DNA of 64,000 nt from assembly GCF_032362555.1 (NCBI RefSeq), contig NC_083517.1, positions 7,088,001-7,152,000 on the forward strand. Reading direction: 5' to 3'. This document shows positions 23,801 to 35,378 of this stretch, in pieces. Under the pieces are notes generated by a model. The model was not told the origin of the DNA. It was given only the letters and a program-made list of their open reading frames with translations, and did no database searches. Position numbers and translations under genes: made by a program. Each line of letters opens with the position of its first letter. Position 1 is the first letter of the stretch. This DNA comes from Amyelois transitella. Its lineage: Eukaryota; Arthropoda; Insecta; Lepidoptera; Pyralidae.

Positions 23801-26800
23801 TACGTTTAAATAACAAACAAAGAAATAATAAATAATCAAAAACCAATTATCGCAATACCCTTAGTCCATGTGTAGTCCGGTTGGTATAACATGATTTTTT
23901 CGCTTTACCCATTCCTTTGTCATCTTGAAACCTAACTGTAATGTTGAGAGCATTGCACTTAAATTCTTGCTGTCTGTCATCAACACCGATATCATTTAGC
24001 GATTATGTTGCTTTGTATGCAGAGGAAAGTGTAAGAACGTGGAGTGAATATTACTCTACGAAGCATAAAAGCTATAAGGGTGCGAATAGGCCCACACAAA
24101 GTTGAGATAGATAATTATTTTATAGTGACTGTTTTATTAACAAATTCTTTATGAATTTCATTAAAATTGACTAAATTTAGTGTAGGTAATATCTTTTTTT
24201 TTTTACTTAGTCAATAATATCATAATTATTTAATTGAGCATGAATACATTGAACAAAACTGATTTCGCAATATTTGCTTTGATCCCACACTTCTTTACTC
24301 ATATTTTGTAGTGTGTGTACACATATCTTGTAATAATTTCTTGACCGTGTATGTGATGTGTTCTTAGATAACTTTATGTTAATCTAGTTCAAAACTGGTT
24401 TTAAACGTAAACTAAAGGTGTAAACACATATGGTCATGTTTGAGTTTCTTTCGCAAATTTCCCACGCGCCTAGTTTTATTTAGATTTTTAAATCCGGTGT
24501 TGATAGCAGTATAAATGGACCTTTATTTATTCATATTATCTATTACTATAAAAAAAAATGTATTTACATCCTAAACTCAATTAGTATTAAGTTTATTTTT
24601 CGATAAATTACAGTACTCCGATGACAACAAGTGACTGCTTCGAATTGGCCCGTGCTCTTTATTCAGACAAGGATTATAAAAATGCCCTTCCATGGTTTCT
24701 AGAGACTCTACGCAAGTACAAAACTGATTCAGAAGGAATATATAATTTTGACGAAGTGGACATTTTGGAGTACATTGGTTTTAGCCATTACCTTTCAGGT
24801 GAGTTCGTTGTAAAACAATGCGATTTATTTTGAGAGTTGTCAAAAATGCTTACTTCGGGAGTCGGTTACTTTATCACAGTTATCATATCATCCCATAAGT
24901 TTCATAGATAGGTACTTATGGAATGAAGTGTGTGTGTTATTTTAAAGTTTGTAACGAAACTGTTTTTAGGTGACGTAAGAGGAGCGTTACATTGGACAAA
25001 AAGACTGTTAGAAATCGAACCCAACCACCCTCGCGCCCTCGGGAACGTACCGCACTATGAGAAGAGCATTAAAGAAGAGGAGGCCAAAATTAAGAAACGA
25101 CAAAGAGGGGTTAGTTTTTTATTAAGTTATAATTTCACTTGTAGAGGTCGACGTTTTGGTTTCATAGACTAAGACAGGACGCCTTTATAAAACCGTAAAT
25201 ATACCGTAGACTAGAACCCAAGAACATTGTTTGTTAGTGTGACTCTATTAGTACGGATGACTAATTCAGCAAATTAATACATACATTCATATAATCACGT
25301 CTTGTTACCTAACGATGTAAACAGATGAAGGCCCACGTTTAGCTGTGTGGTTTAGTGATTGAATTGAGATTCAAATAGTGACAGATTGCTAGCCTATCGC
25401 CTAACAATGTAATCCCAAATGATAGCACTGTACCTATAAAATACAAAATAACAGCTTAAATAATACAAGGCGACAATAATTTATCAATCTCTTCATGAAA
25501 GAAAGTAAAGAAAACATGAGTAAAAAATTGAATACCTAAATGATGTGTTTTCTTTAGGAAACGCTTGAAGAAGAAGAAAAGACCGACAAAGATTATAATC
25601 AGTACGGAGCCGATGACAGGAAGTGGTACGAGAAACTGTGCCGGGGTGAGGTGGAATTACCCGCCGCGTATTCCAAAAGGTATAATAAATCTCTCGCAAA
25701 AATATCCACACGAAATTACACACACTAATATTATAAATGATGATGAATATTGGTGACATTTCAGATTGATTTGCCGTTATATGACTGAGCACCACCCGTT
25801 CTTAAAACTGGCGCCTATAAAAATGGAGTACTTGTATTTGAAACCCGACGTCATTTTGTTCCACGAAGTACTGAGTGACGACGAAATAAAGTTCCTACAG
25901 ATGGAAGCAAAGTCGAGGGTAAGTCAGTGTGAATCTTTAAAATTGGCCAATATTAATGCAAATTTTCGCGAATGATAACAATAATGAGAGCTATTTAGCT
26001 ATGTTATCAATATAATGTTTACATTATTGTTATCAAGTTAATGTTTACTACAATCCTTAAATATGTGATTGTATGTGGTCTAGGTAGACCACGAAATTAA
26101 TTTTAGCACATAAGTATAAAAAATTATGGTCATAAAAATCGTCGTAGTATAAAAGTTACACAGATAAATGGTTTAAGTACTTACTTGTTTTAATTTAATT
26201 TATTCAGTGTTATTCCAAAAAAATCTAAGGTAAGCTATAGCGGTCAGACATAGTCTTCTGGGAGAATTTTCGAAAATTTGTTCCTGAATTGCTCGAAAAA
26301 CTGTGTACTTAATTTATTTGCGTACTTTATAATTATTTATGAATAAAGGTAGGTAACATAATCATAATTATTTATTCCTTGAATAAATAGGTCTAAATTA
26401 TCTAGGTACAGTTTTTGTGCACACATATTCTACCTCTCAAGCCGTCGGAATTATATTCATACATATGTATATTTTAAATAAGTAGCGTATAAAAGCCCTG
26501 TACAACTACATAAATTTTAATTGATCTCTTACAGCTCAAACGAGCAGTCGTGCACGACCCCAAAACGGGCCAGCTGGTAGAAGCCAGCTACCGCATCAGC
26601 AAGTCCGCGTGGCTGCGCGACGAAGAGGCGCCCGCGGTCGCGACCGTGTCGCAGCGCGTCGCCGACATGACCGGGCTCAGCATGGCGTCCGCGGAGGACT
26701 TGCAAGTTGTCAATTACGGCATCGGCGGCCATTATGAACCGCATTTCGACTTTGCACGGGTATGTTATAAAATAAAGGTTCTTTCCCAAAGGGGTTGGTG

Positions 26801-28713
26801 AAATTTTGATTGGTAGACATGTCGCAGAAGAAGATGAATGTTATTTTCGGCTCCCTGAAATTTATTAATTAACGCTTTTCCAATCAGCTTGTCAATTTTA
26901 AATCTGATTAATATGGAGATTTCGCGGTTGTCTTAGATTTTTTAATGGCGGCTAGCGTATATAATCTGAAATAATTGCACAGTACTAAATTGATTACTAC
27001 GCTAATTGAATGATTGTTATTTTTTCAGAAGTTCGAAAAAGCGTTCGAGAGGTTCAGCGGTAATAGAATAGCTACGGTTCTGTTTTATGTAAGTACTCGC
27101 TTTGACACGGAATGTCATTGCCGTGGTCTGTCTGTCCTGAAAAATGTTCGTTAATTCATGTCTAAGACTGGTTTAAGATTCAAGCACGCGCTTTCAGTTA
27201 CGCTTGATAGTAGCCCTGTTTCATAGTAATACAGTTCACATGCGTCAGTCGCTTACCAGCGCTGCAAAACGCCAGTAATTTGCATTGAAATGCGGTACTC
27301 GTTTCACGACAAGCGCGCGGTTTGAACGCGCTGCTCAGCGGTCTGTCTCGCTGGCGTTACTCTAAAACCAGCCTATTCATCATTTCAAGTCATCTTTTGG
27401 CGTTGCCATCATTATCTCGGAGCTTAGGTCCGTTGTCTTCATGTTTCTGGAAATTAAAACTTATTTAGTATCGCGATACATAAAGAAAACCATCAATAAA
27501 TTGAGTTTATGATCTTAATGAAGTCATAGTAGTAGTCATTTTAATGAATATCGCATGTATTTTTATTTGACTAAAGCCAAAATTATAATTTATTTACCTA
27601 CCCGTTTGTTTGTGTTCAATGGATTATTTAAGGAACGAATGATCATTACAAAATATAGGATTTCTGTTTGTGTCCGAAAATTGTAATAAATTTCGGGCAA
27701 GGACTTATCGTCAATATTTTAATCTCGAAATGAAAACAATATTTAATACTAGGTACATTAATTAAATAAAAATTTGTAAATTTCTATGCAATAAAGATAT
27801 TACAAACAAAGAAACAAACAAATTAGTGAAAAAGAATGCTAGGGTACGAGTTTTATTTAACAAGTTAACTTAAATATCTTTTCTTTTATTATTATAAAAC
27901 TTATATTTTATTTGCAAATAGATGTCAGAGGTGGCGCAAGGTGGCGCCACTGTGTTCACTCGCCTGGGCCTGAGCGTGTTCCCGAGGAAGGGCGCGGCGC
28001 TTTATTGGCTGAACCTGCACCCCTCAGGACAAGGGGACATTTCCACCAGGCATGCAGCCTGTCCTGTACTGAGAGGGTCCAAATGGGGTAAGTGTACTTT
28101 AAACCTTACTACTATACACACACAGATTACTTTTTTACTACACATGACACTAGATTACATTATTTTGGGCGAATTATTACAAAACATAACGGACGGACCG
28201 TAATCGCCATTCAAAAACCTTTTTGCACCATTGCCCGTCAGTTTTAATTTTTCATATATTTTGAGACTTATTACGTATGAAATACAGCGCTGTATTGCTT
28301 CAACCTGGATCTTTCAGGACATAGAATTCTTTATTATCTTAACATGTCGCCTGTCCTGTATTGAATATTTACTTCGCCAACCTGCTTTGATTCATCCTCT
28401 TCACATGACTTTGGCGATATAAACATTTACTTTTCACAATAAATTTGCGGTGTAGACGCAACCAACGGTCTTGATAAGACTAAAAGGCCACGTTTAACTG
28501 TATGGCTAAATTATTTTCAAGACTCTGTCTACCCCGCAAGGGATATAGACATGACTATATGCATTTATGTAATTATTTTTGTTTAAACTTACAGTTTGCA
28601 ACAAGTGGATCCACGAAGGCGGTCAAGAATTCATTAAACCCTGCAACCTCAACTTCCAAGACGAGTCATTTCTCCACAAGTTGCCGAAACCCATTTCTAA
28701 GACTTCGAGGTAG
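20818..28713 (+). CDS. P4HA: Prolyl 4-hydroxylase subunit alpha, complete
   Basis: Exons 20818-21020, 21352-21497, 22045-22201, 24614-24798, 24970-25109, 25558-25679, 25765-25918, 26535-26759, 27029-27088, 27922-28087 and 28595-28713 total exactly 559 codons (558 aa). The hydrophobic N-terminus (about residues 9-28) is a signal peptide, followed by the family start SELFTAIAEVEPLLETHQR. Residues 169-277 form the TPR-like peptide-substrate-binding domain (DCFELARALYSDKDYKNAL, EYIGFSHYLSG, LEIEPNHPRALGN). The dioxygenase domain carries the iron ligands H439 and D441 (YEPHFDFAR) and H508 (STRHAACPVL), and the 2-oxoglutarate lysine K518 (GSKW). Family enzymes hydroxylate proline in collagen-like chains in the ER lumen with PDI. 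No ER-retention tail is seen, as usual for alpha subunits, which PDI retains. Exon 8 is markedly GC-rich. Introns carry two Helitrons and family A repeats. The paralogue number is unknown. Confidence 0.95.
21720..21734 (+). other. Possible 15-nt optional microexon of P4HA
   Basis: AATATTCTTTGTATC is bounded by TTTTCACAG and GTAAGT and lies in the intron between coding exons 2 and 3. Entering and leaving phases are both 1, so inclusion would add five residues (about YSLYQ) without a frame change. Only splice signals support it. Confidence 0.35.
22356..22634 (+). mobile_element. Short non-autonomous Helitron
   Basis: Starts TCTATACTAATATTATAAAG and ends with GGAGTCGCGGGCACAGCTAG followed by T; the base before it is A. 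TC at the start, CTAG at the end, insertion between A and T and no target duplication are the Helitron signature. It is 279 bases, non-coding, and lies in the P4HA intron between exons 3 and 4. Confidence 0.8.
22885..23193 (+). other. P4HA intron 3 tract with a long open frame, no family match
   Basis: An open frame of 102 codons lies wholly inside the intron and has no recognisable domain. It contains no P4HA-like sequence, and the exons on both sides already splice in frame without it. It is probably repeat-derived or chance. Confidence 0.3.
23503..23729 (-). mobile_element. Short Helitron, reverse orientation
   Basis: On the minus strand it starts TCTAATATTATAAATGTGAA and ends CGAAACGAGTAAAAGCTAG followed by T. 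Same terminal rules as 22356-22634, different body. It lies in the same P4HA intron. Confidence 0.65.
25278..25420 (-). repeat. Repeat family A fragment
   Basis: ATACATACATTCATATAATC tail, then the family A core with changes (CCCACGTTTAGCTGTGTGG, GAGATTCAAATAGTGACAG). Lies in the P4HA intron between exons 5 and 6. Confidence 0.7.
28440..28565. repeat. Family A, two fragments joined in opposite orientation
   Basis: The first half (TAGACGCAACCAACGGTCTT to TTTAACTGTATGGCT) is minus-oriented family A. The second half (TTTTCAAGACTCTGTCTACC to ATATAGACATGACTATATGC) is the same 3' region in plus orientation. The join is near 28507. It lies in the last P4HA intron. Confidence 0.65.
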
Positions 28714-29047
28714 ATATTGCAACGAGTAACATTGTATTTTGTATAAGAAAAGTATTGCCGCGTTTTTATAAAGGTACAACTAAAGATAATTTAACTTGTA
28801 TCTGTTAAGAGTCATCCATTGATTACATGACAATTTAGGGGGCCCACCCGATTTGCACAATCGTACCATATCAATTACACTACTAAACTAAAAACTAATT
28901 CCTAAAGATTGATTAAAATGTTGTTAGTATTCGACTAAAAAAATGTATGTTCCAGTGAAACTAAATGTGAAATCATATATTATTTAAAATGTTTGAAAAT
29001 TTTAAGTTAATATATATGTGCGTTACTGTAAGTAAAATGCCATTGAT

Positions 29048-29057
29048 AATAAATAAA
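29048..29057 (+). terminator. Likely P4HA poly(A) signal
   Basis: Two overlapping AATAAA hexamers about 335 bases after the stop codon in an otherwise featureless AT-rich 3' flank. Other AATAAA hexamers occur further on, so longer 3' UTRs are possible. Confidence 0.5.
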
Positions 29058-31442
29058 TCTGTTGTCTAGTGATGAAAAAAACACTCGACACCATCATTGT
29101 ACAAACATTAGTGTAATTTTAATAATTCTGTGGTACAAATAAGTCACAAAGTACATTCTTAAGGTTAAACATAGAATATCTCTTAACTTTTTAAGGAATT
29201 TCTGGAAAACCTGTGTATTGTTGTTTCTACTGAAACAAATAGATCTTGCCAAATAAATAACAATGTAAGATATATATACAATAAATATTTATTTATATTG
29301 ATATTTAATCGAGGAGGCTTATTATTTCATGCCAATCAACCAGTTTTATTAAGCAATATCTTGTGCAATTAAAAGAGCATTTTTTTAGTGAAAAAATAAA
29401 AAAAGTGGTATGCATGCAGTATTTAATCTTCTTACGATAGATTACTTATTTGATTAATGATAATGGCCATAATGCATTTTTACCATTAAGTTTAGTAACT
29501 TTTCTTTCTGTAATATTTTACTTAGACACATTTATATGACAGTATAATCTTGTACAAATTGTATGAGTTAATAAATTCGTGCATAAAGTTTTTGTTTTAT
29601 TAATACTTAAAATATACATCTCACAGATCAGATTTAACGAAGTATTATTACGTATTCCGTTTTATAAATAAGTATATAACACTTAGATTAATACAAGTTA
29701 CTAAGTAAATGCAATCTCTGAAGAAATCCATTCGATACGGCCATTAATGAAATAAATAAATAATAATAATAAGGGTACAACGTTTTCATTTTTTTACGCA
29801 TGTCTCCAAACGCTGAGTTTTCATAATTTTTCTTTCTTCCGCCGCAGTGAGGAGAGCAATTTAAGACAACAAAAACGTTACATATAGAATTAAACGTATA
29901 CTGTACATAACATTCCTGTTGTTTATACATTACCCTAAAGCTTGTTGTCGGTGTGTACGGGCCCTTAGCATGTTGATCGTTAGAGTATTTCAGAACAAAC
30001 AAAGTAAGTACATGCATGGTTCAGCTTTAGCATTGCACACTACTGTGTTTGCTATGAAACACTCTCGCTGACTTCTTAATAGTCTTCTGAGGTTTTTTCA
30101 AAATATTCTTCTCGAAGCGATTTCCATTTGACCTAATCTTGCCTGAATGTGGAGCTATTAAAGTGGCGAAAATACAGCAAAAAAGGAATCTTTGCTTATT
30201 TAATACAAAGAATATAATCTATAGTCACTAGCAATCATGGAAATATGAAATGGATTGCCAGTCAAACAAAAAAAGAATTACAAATGTAAATGGCTTTTTA
30301 TTTCCATCTTTTTCAAATTTCTAGTAGAAAAAGAAATAAATATTTCGCCGTTCCTCTCTGTCTTTATTAATTGGTGTTATTAAAAAGAGGTAACCACGGA
30401 TTAGAAATGGATGGAGGGGTAGGTACGGCAAACTTTTAATCAATTGTTCCTGTCTGAACCTTGAAAGTGAGTATTTTTTTCTTAATTGATAAGTACCTCT
30501 AAGTTCCTCGTTGGCAATGTTAACTTTGGCATTCTGTTTCACAAAGAATAGCTCTTTGTTTTAAGGTCAGTCGCAATGACTCGTCTCTCGTTACTTCAGT
30601 GTATTTCACATTCACGGAAACTGTAAGCATTGAGCTTCGCCGTCCATGGTGGAATTATTTCCAGAGATAGCAGAACAATGGCGTTTTTTTTTCCAAGTAT
30701 TTCAATCCATATAACCATTATGTCACAGTGTAAATAAAAATGATGAGTAACTTTGTAAGACCACAAAACAAGAAAATACGGAAATATGTCATGAGTTTTT
30801 TTAAGAAACACACATACTTTATTTTGGCTCCTTACGAGAAAGACAGAGTCATTTTACTGTATAGCTTACTGATAGAATTGAGATTTGGATTTATAGTGTC
30901 AGGTTGCCAGCTTACAATCACATCACTAAAAAAATATTTAAAATTTAAAACCCTTCCCTTGATAGCCTTTTACAATTTGGATTGATTTTTAAATTGACTA
31001 AATTATAAGGTATATTTGAGAACCAATCACTCCTATCGAGTTTTTATTATATTATTTTATTATAATTTTAATTTAATGCTTAAGATGAATACAAACAGAA
31101 TAGTTTCTTAGGTTTGATCAACACAAGCAGGTATTATATTTTTAGATAATATAATTAAGAGAAAAAGAAAATTTTAATATATGTATATTTAAAGGAACTT
31201 ATATCATGCCATAATTCTAATATAGGTGTACTTATCTGTTATTTTTTCTTTGAAAAAATGACAATGATGATGAAATTCTTATATGACATCACGCATTAAA
31301 ATTTGTTAGTTTTTGAAGCGTGACGTCATATTTTTAGCGGTCACTGCATTATGCGTATTTCTATAAAACTTTCAATAATGATGATTAGTGACTGAAAAAT
31401 AATCTAAAACACTGAATAAATTATGTGACCTTTTTTCTTCAC

Positions 31443-31562
31443 ATTAATCACGTCTATTTCCCTTGCGGGGTAGGCAGAGCTAACTGTCTTCAAGAGACTG
31501 AAAAGCCACGTTTAGCTGTATGGCTCAATGATGGAATTGAGATTCAAAAAGTAGCAGGTTGT
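31443..31562 (-). repeat. Repeat family A fragment
   Basis: TTAATCACGTCTATTTCCCT, then TGCGGGGTAGGCAGAGC and GAATTGAGATTCAAAAAGTA. It stops abruptly at GCAGGTTG, as 5'-truncated copies do. Confidence 0.75.
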
Positions 31563-33746
31563 TTTTCTTGAATAATAATTAAAAGTAACAAGTTAAAAAA
31601 AGGTTTACAATGTACAGGTCTAAAAACTATTCGACTACTTATTCAAAAATATTTTAAGTATAAAATTTTAACACTACATAGTTTTAGTACATGGGACAAC
31701 AACTTTTAGGATATAGATAGGAAATTTGTTTCTTACTACATTTATTCATTACCTAAACTTACTTGGTTGTTATTGTTTACTTAGTTGGTTATTGTTTGAA
31801 AAACTTACCATATGGGGAGTCCCATGTGTGTCATCAATGAAACATCAGAAGAGAGCAATCAAAGTAATGCTAAATAAATATTAACTTGCATTTATTAGTT
31901 CCTCCTTTTTGTAAATCGCCTTGTATGAAAGTCCAAATTCCCTTTATGTATAAAAAGGTATAATTGTCATACTTAGATATATAATTTTTCATCACAAAAA
32001 TAAATCATAGATGCTGTTCGAAAACTATTGTTTCTCCCCTTAATTACAATACATTACATATGAACTGTAATGACTGATCTATGTATGAATTATTTTTTAA
32101 AATATCAAAACTTTAATTCCATCCAAATATCTCATGTTATAAATTACTCCAAATCACTTAATTTAAAATAAGAACGTGTACCTTCTAATTTGCCTGCCTG
32201 TTTGTTGGTTAAATGGCGAAAATGGGAAATGATTCTCCATTTGGTAAGATTATTCCTAATTATGATTCGAAGATTTAAGGGACTGTTGGTTTTTAATTAA
32301 ATTTCACTATCACATGCCACTTTCGCGTCTGCCAAGGGCAGTTAACAAACTGATCGGTCTCCATCGCCGTGCCAACGATGTAACCGGAGGTCTGACTATA
32401 AACATCCACTGGAATGGCAGGCCAGCTGACGAAGGCATCCACACGGCTAATATGACACTGTAATGACGTGACCACCGAAGTAGATATATTTTCTTAAGTA
32501 TAACTAATGGATTTAGGTAGATAAGTAATAGAAGGTAAGGGAACCAGCAGAATTTTAGCAAAAGTTAAGCCACTGATGAAAAATATGTTATTCAAGGGAA
32601 CAAGTAAGCCTACTGGTTCCAGGATAGCTTTCTCAAGCGTAAATGCCGCTTCTCTGGTACTTAGAAAGCTGTAGATATCAGTTTCTAGTATTGGTGGGTA
32701 GGAAATATAAGGAATTTGCCTATCGGACCTCTGGACTCCTTATTTAGATACCACCTGACAAACAGAGAAATATATACCTACTTATCTGATCATTAATGGT
32801 ATGCAAGTACATCGCAACAAACTCGTCATTTTCACTTCCACTTATATACCTATCTATTATATGTTTGCTTGGACCATCTATACAATACTCTTACATTGGA
32901 AAACCGCAAATTTGGTGTGTAAATAAATAAATAAAATGGTATGCGGAGACCGGAAATATGTTAGTAGTTTAGCTATAACTCCATGAAAGAGACGTGATTG
33001 AACGCACTTAATATTTCTTTTTTAGGGTTTTAAGAAGTACTAACCCATATTTTTACAAATAAAGTTACTAAAAAAACTAAAAATGTAAAAAGAAGAAAAG
33101 CCAAAGGTTTATGTAAAAAAGATGCGCACGTGCCATTATAATTTTCTTCAGCGGAAAATCATTGCAATAAACAGGATGGCGTTTGCTTGGAAATGCTTTG
33201 TAAAGTTTTTCAACTTCTTTAAGATTGTTATGAATTTACCATTCCTCTGAAAATGTGTCTTTGTTCATATACGTACGTACCTACATATGAGACTAGAAGA
33301 TATGTCTTTATGGGATAAGTCTACCGTTACAATATTTAATTTATGTCTTTATTTTAGTAACTTGTTTCTATGCAATAAAGATCTAAGTACCTACTTACTT
33401 GTAACAACATATTGTCAGTCTACTATGAATCTACGAACATGCCTGAAAATATTGATGTAAGTATTTCTCCTCTTTAGAGCAAACAGGAACGCCATTACAT
33501 GCATGCTGTCTTGTGGAGCCCGAAGGTCTGAAGCTTATCTAATTAAAGTTCAGACAATTATAAATTTGATGTTGCATGTGTCAAAACTTATAATAGGTCA
33601 CTGCTCATTGTTGGTGGAACAAATTAGGTACCTACTTAACTAATTGCAATACCTAGTAACAGCTTAACCAAGGACAACCAGACTTATCTTACACATCACA
33701 TGTTTCCTTGACCTAAATTGCAACTGACTGAATATATTAGTTAGTT

Positions 33747-33880
33747 CATACATACATAAAATTACGCCTCTTTCCCGGAGGGGTAGGCAGAGACTACCTC
33801 TTTCCACTTGCCACGATCTCTACATACGTCCTTCGCTTCATCCACATTCATAACTCTCTTCATGCAAGCTCGGCGGATTA
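33747..33880 (-). repeat. Repeat family B copy
   Basis: TTCATACATACATAAAATTA tail, then GCCTCTTTCCCGGAGGGGTA, CCACTTGCCACGATCTCTAC and CTTCATGCAAGCTCGGCGGA. Nearly identical to 3701-3835. Confidence 0.8.
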
Positions 33881-35252
33881 TGCGGATTAGTTAGTTCATA
33901 TTTTTGTGTATTTTATATATACTTTGGACATATGATCGTTCTCTCTCATCTTTGCGTGTTCCTGTTTGCACCCTCTAACTATGCTTCGTGGCCCGCGTTC
34001 CGACATTTCTACCTCTCTCTACTTTTTTTGATTATACCTATCCATTGTTATAAATGGAGATGTGTTTGTTTTTTAAGCCTCTACGTTCAATCGCAAGTAA
34101 TTTCGACGAACGAACGGAAATCCAAATAAAATATCTCTCGCTTTTATCATTAACAACACGCTCTTTAAATAATTACCTATTATCGACACATTATTTCCGA
34201 TCTATTTATGTAATTTGCCATCAAACGTAGATAAATAGTTAGAATAGGATAATTTATTTTGTCGACATTGCTCGTAGAAGAGTCATCATGGATCTACCTT
34301 CTTGGACCTTCTGTTATGAAACTTAGGTGTCAGAAAAGGGAAGAACGACATGAATTAAGGAAGAAAACCAGCGGCATTTTTTGTGATGATATTTTATTCT
34401 TTTTAGATCATTGACATCAAAAATAAATATAATAAATATTTGGCATTGCGATCTTGAGATTCTCATCGACATTAAAATTTATTTATATAGTTGCTACATT
34501 CAACATTTATATATTTGATTTGAAAACATCCAAAGTAAATACTGATCAAACATTTAACATATATATAACTATATTTTCTACACATCTATCGGGGAACACA
34601 ACATTCATGTTTGGGACGAAGAGTCCTCACGAGTTAGTCAAACGTAAATAGGTCGCATTGTGTTAAAATAATATTAAAGCCCTGTCTCTCAACGATACCC
34701 TGTATACAACTCACAACAATTTCCAATCTCCATCTCGTTAAAAATAATACAATACTTATAGTAAGAAAATAGTTATAAAAGAGGGTAAAAAATATATTTA
34801 AAATATCATAGAGATTCTTATAAAGACACTAACATATTGTTCTACAGCAGAAATGTTTTCTCAGACTTAAAAGTTTTGTTAGGAATGTGCACACCTTATA
34901 ACTAAGGATTCCTACGAGTGTTTAACACTAAGGGTTGGGGCGTCTAACGTCGATCTTAAAGCTACAACAAAATACAGAGACAACATTAAACACTGAAAAA
35001 TTTTAAGATATCGAGTGACATTCGAGTAACATTCCTTGAGCTGACTTGATGAATATGTGCCGTGTTATAACTAATTTTATCCATACTTAACATTAATTTA
35101 TATTTATATAATATTTTTGAAAACATTTATAAAAGTCAAATGGCAAGTACCTATAGCAACAGCCTGGCTTAATTATCACATAGTCGTGATGAAATACAAT
35201 ATCATAAACAATTATTAAGTACATAATTTTAAGTTATAAATAATTCATAAAA

Positions 35253-35286
35253 TATAAAGAGGTTATGGCACAATAACCTCTTTATA
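35253..35286. other. Perfect 14-bp hairpin downstream of the J-protein gene
   Basis: TATAAAGAGGTTAT, a six-base loop GGCACA, then ATAACCTCTTTATA. On the minus strand it lies about 93-126 bases after the stop codon, so it would fall in the 3' UTR or at the 3' end of that transcript. A role in 3'-end formation or mRNA stability is possible but unproven. Confidence 0.6.
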
Positions 35287-35378
35287 AGAATATTAAAAAC
35301 AAAGAAACAATAACGAAACGCCCCAAAAAAAAACATTCTAGAACAAATAATCAGGATGGGGTAATGCAACTTCGAAAT

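Larger units (their letters stand above)
28714..35378. other. Intergenic between P4HA and the J-protein gene
   Basis: Contains the P4HA 3' UTR, then AT-rich DNA with repeats at 31443-31562 and 33747-33880 and a small coding-like patch at 32293-32475 (minus). No gene could be assembled; open frames at 29688-30017 and 30740-30985 have no family features. Confidence 0.6.
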
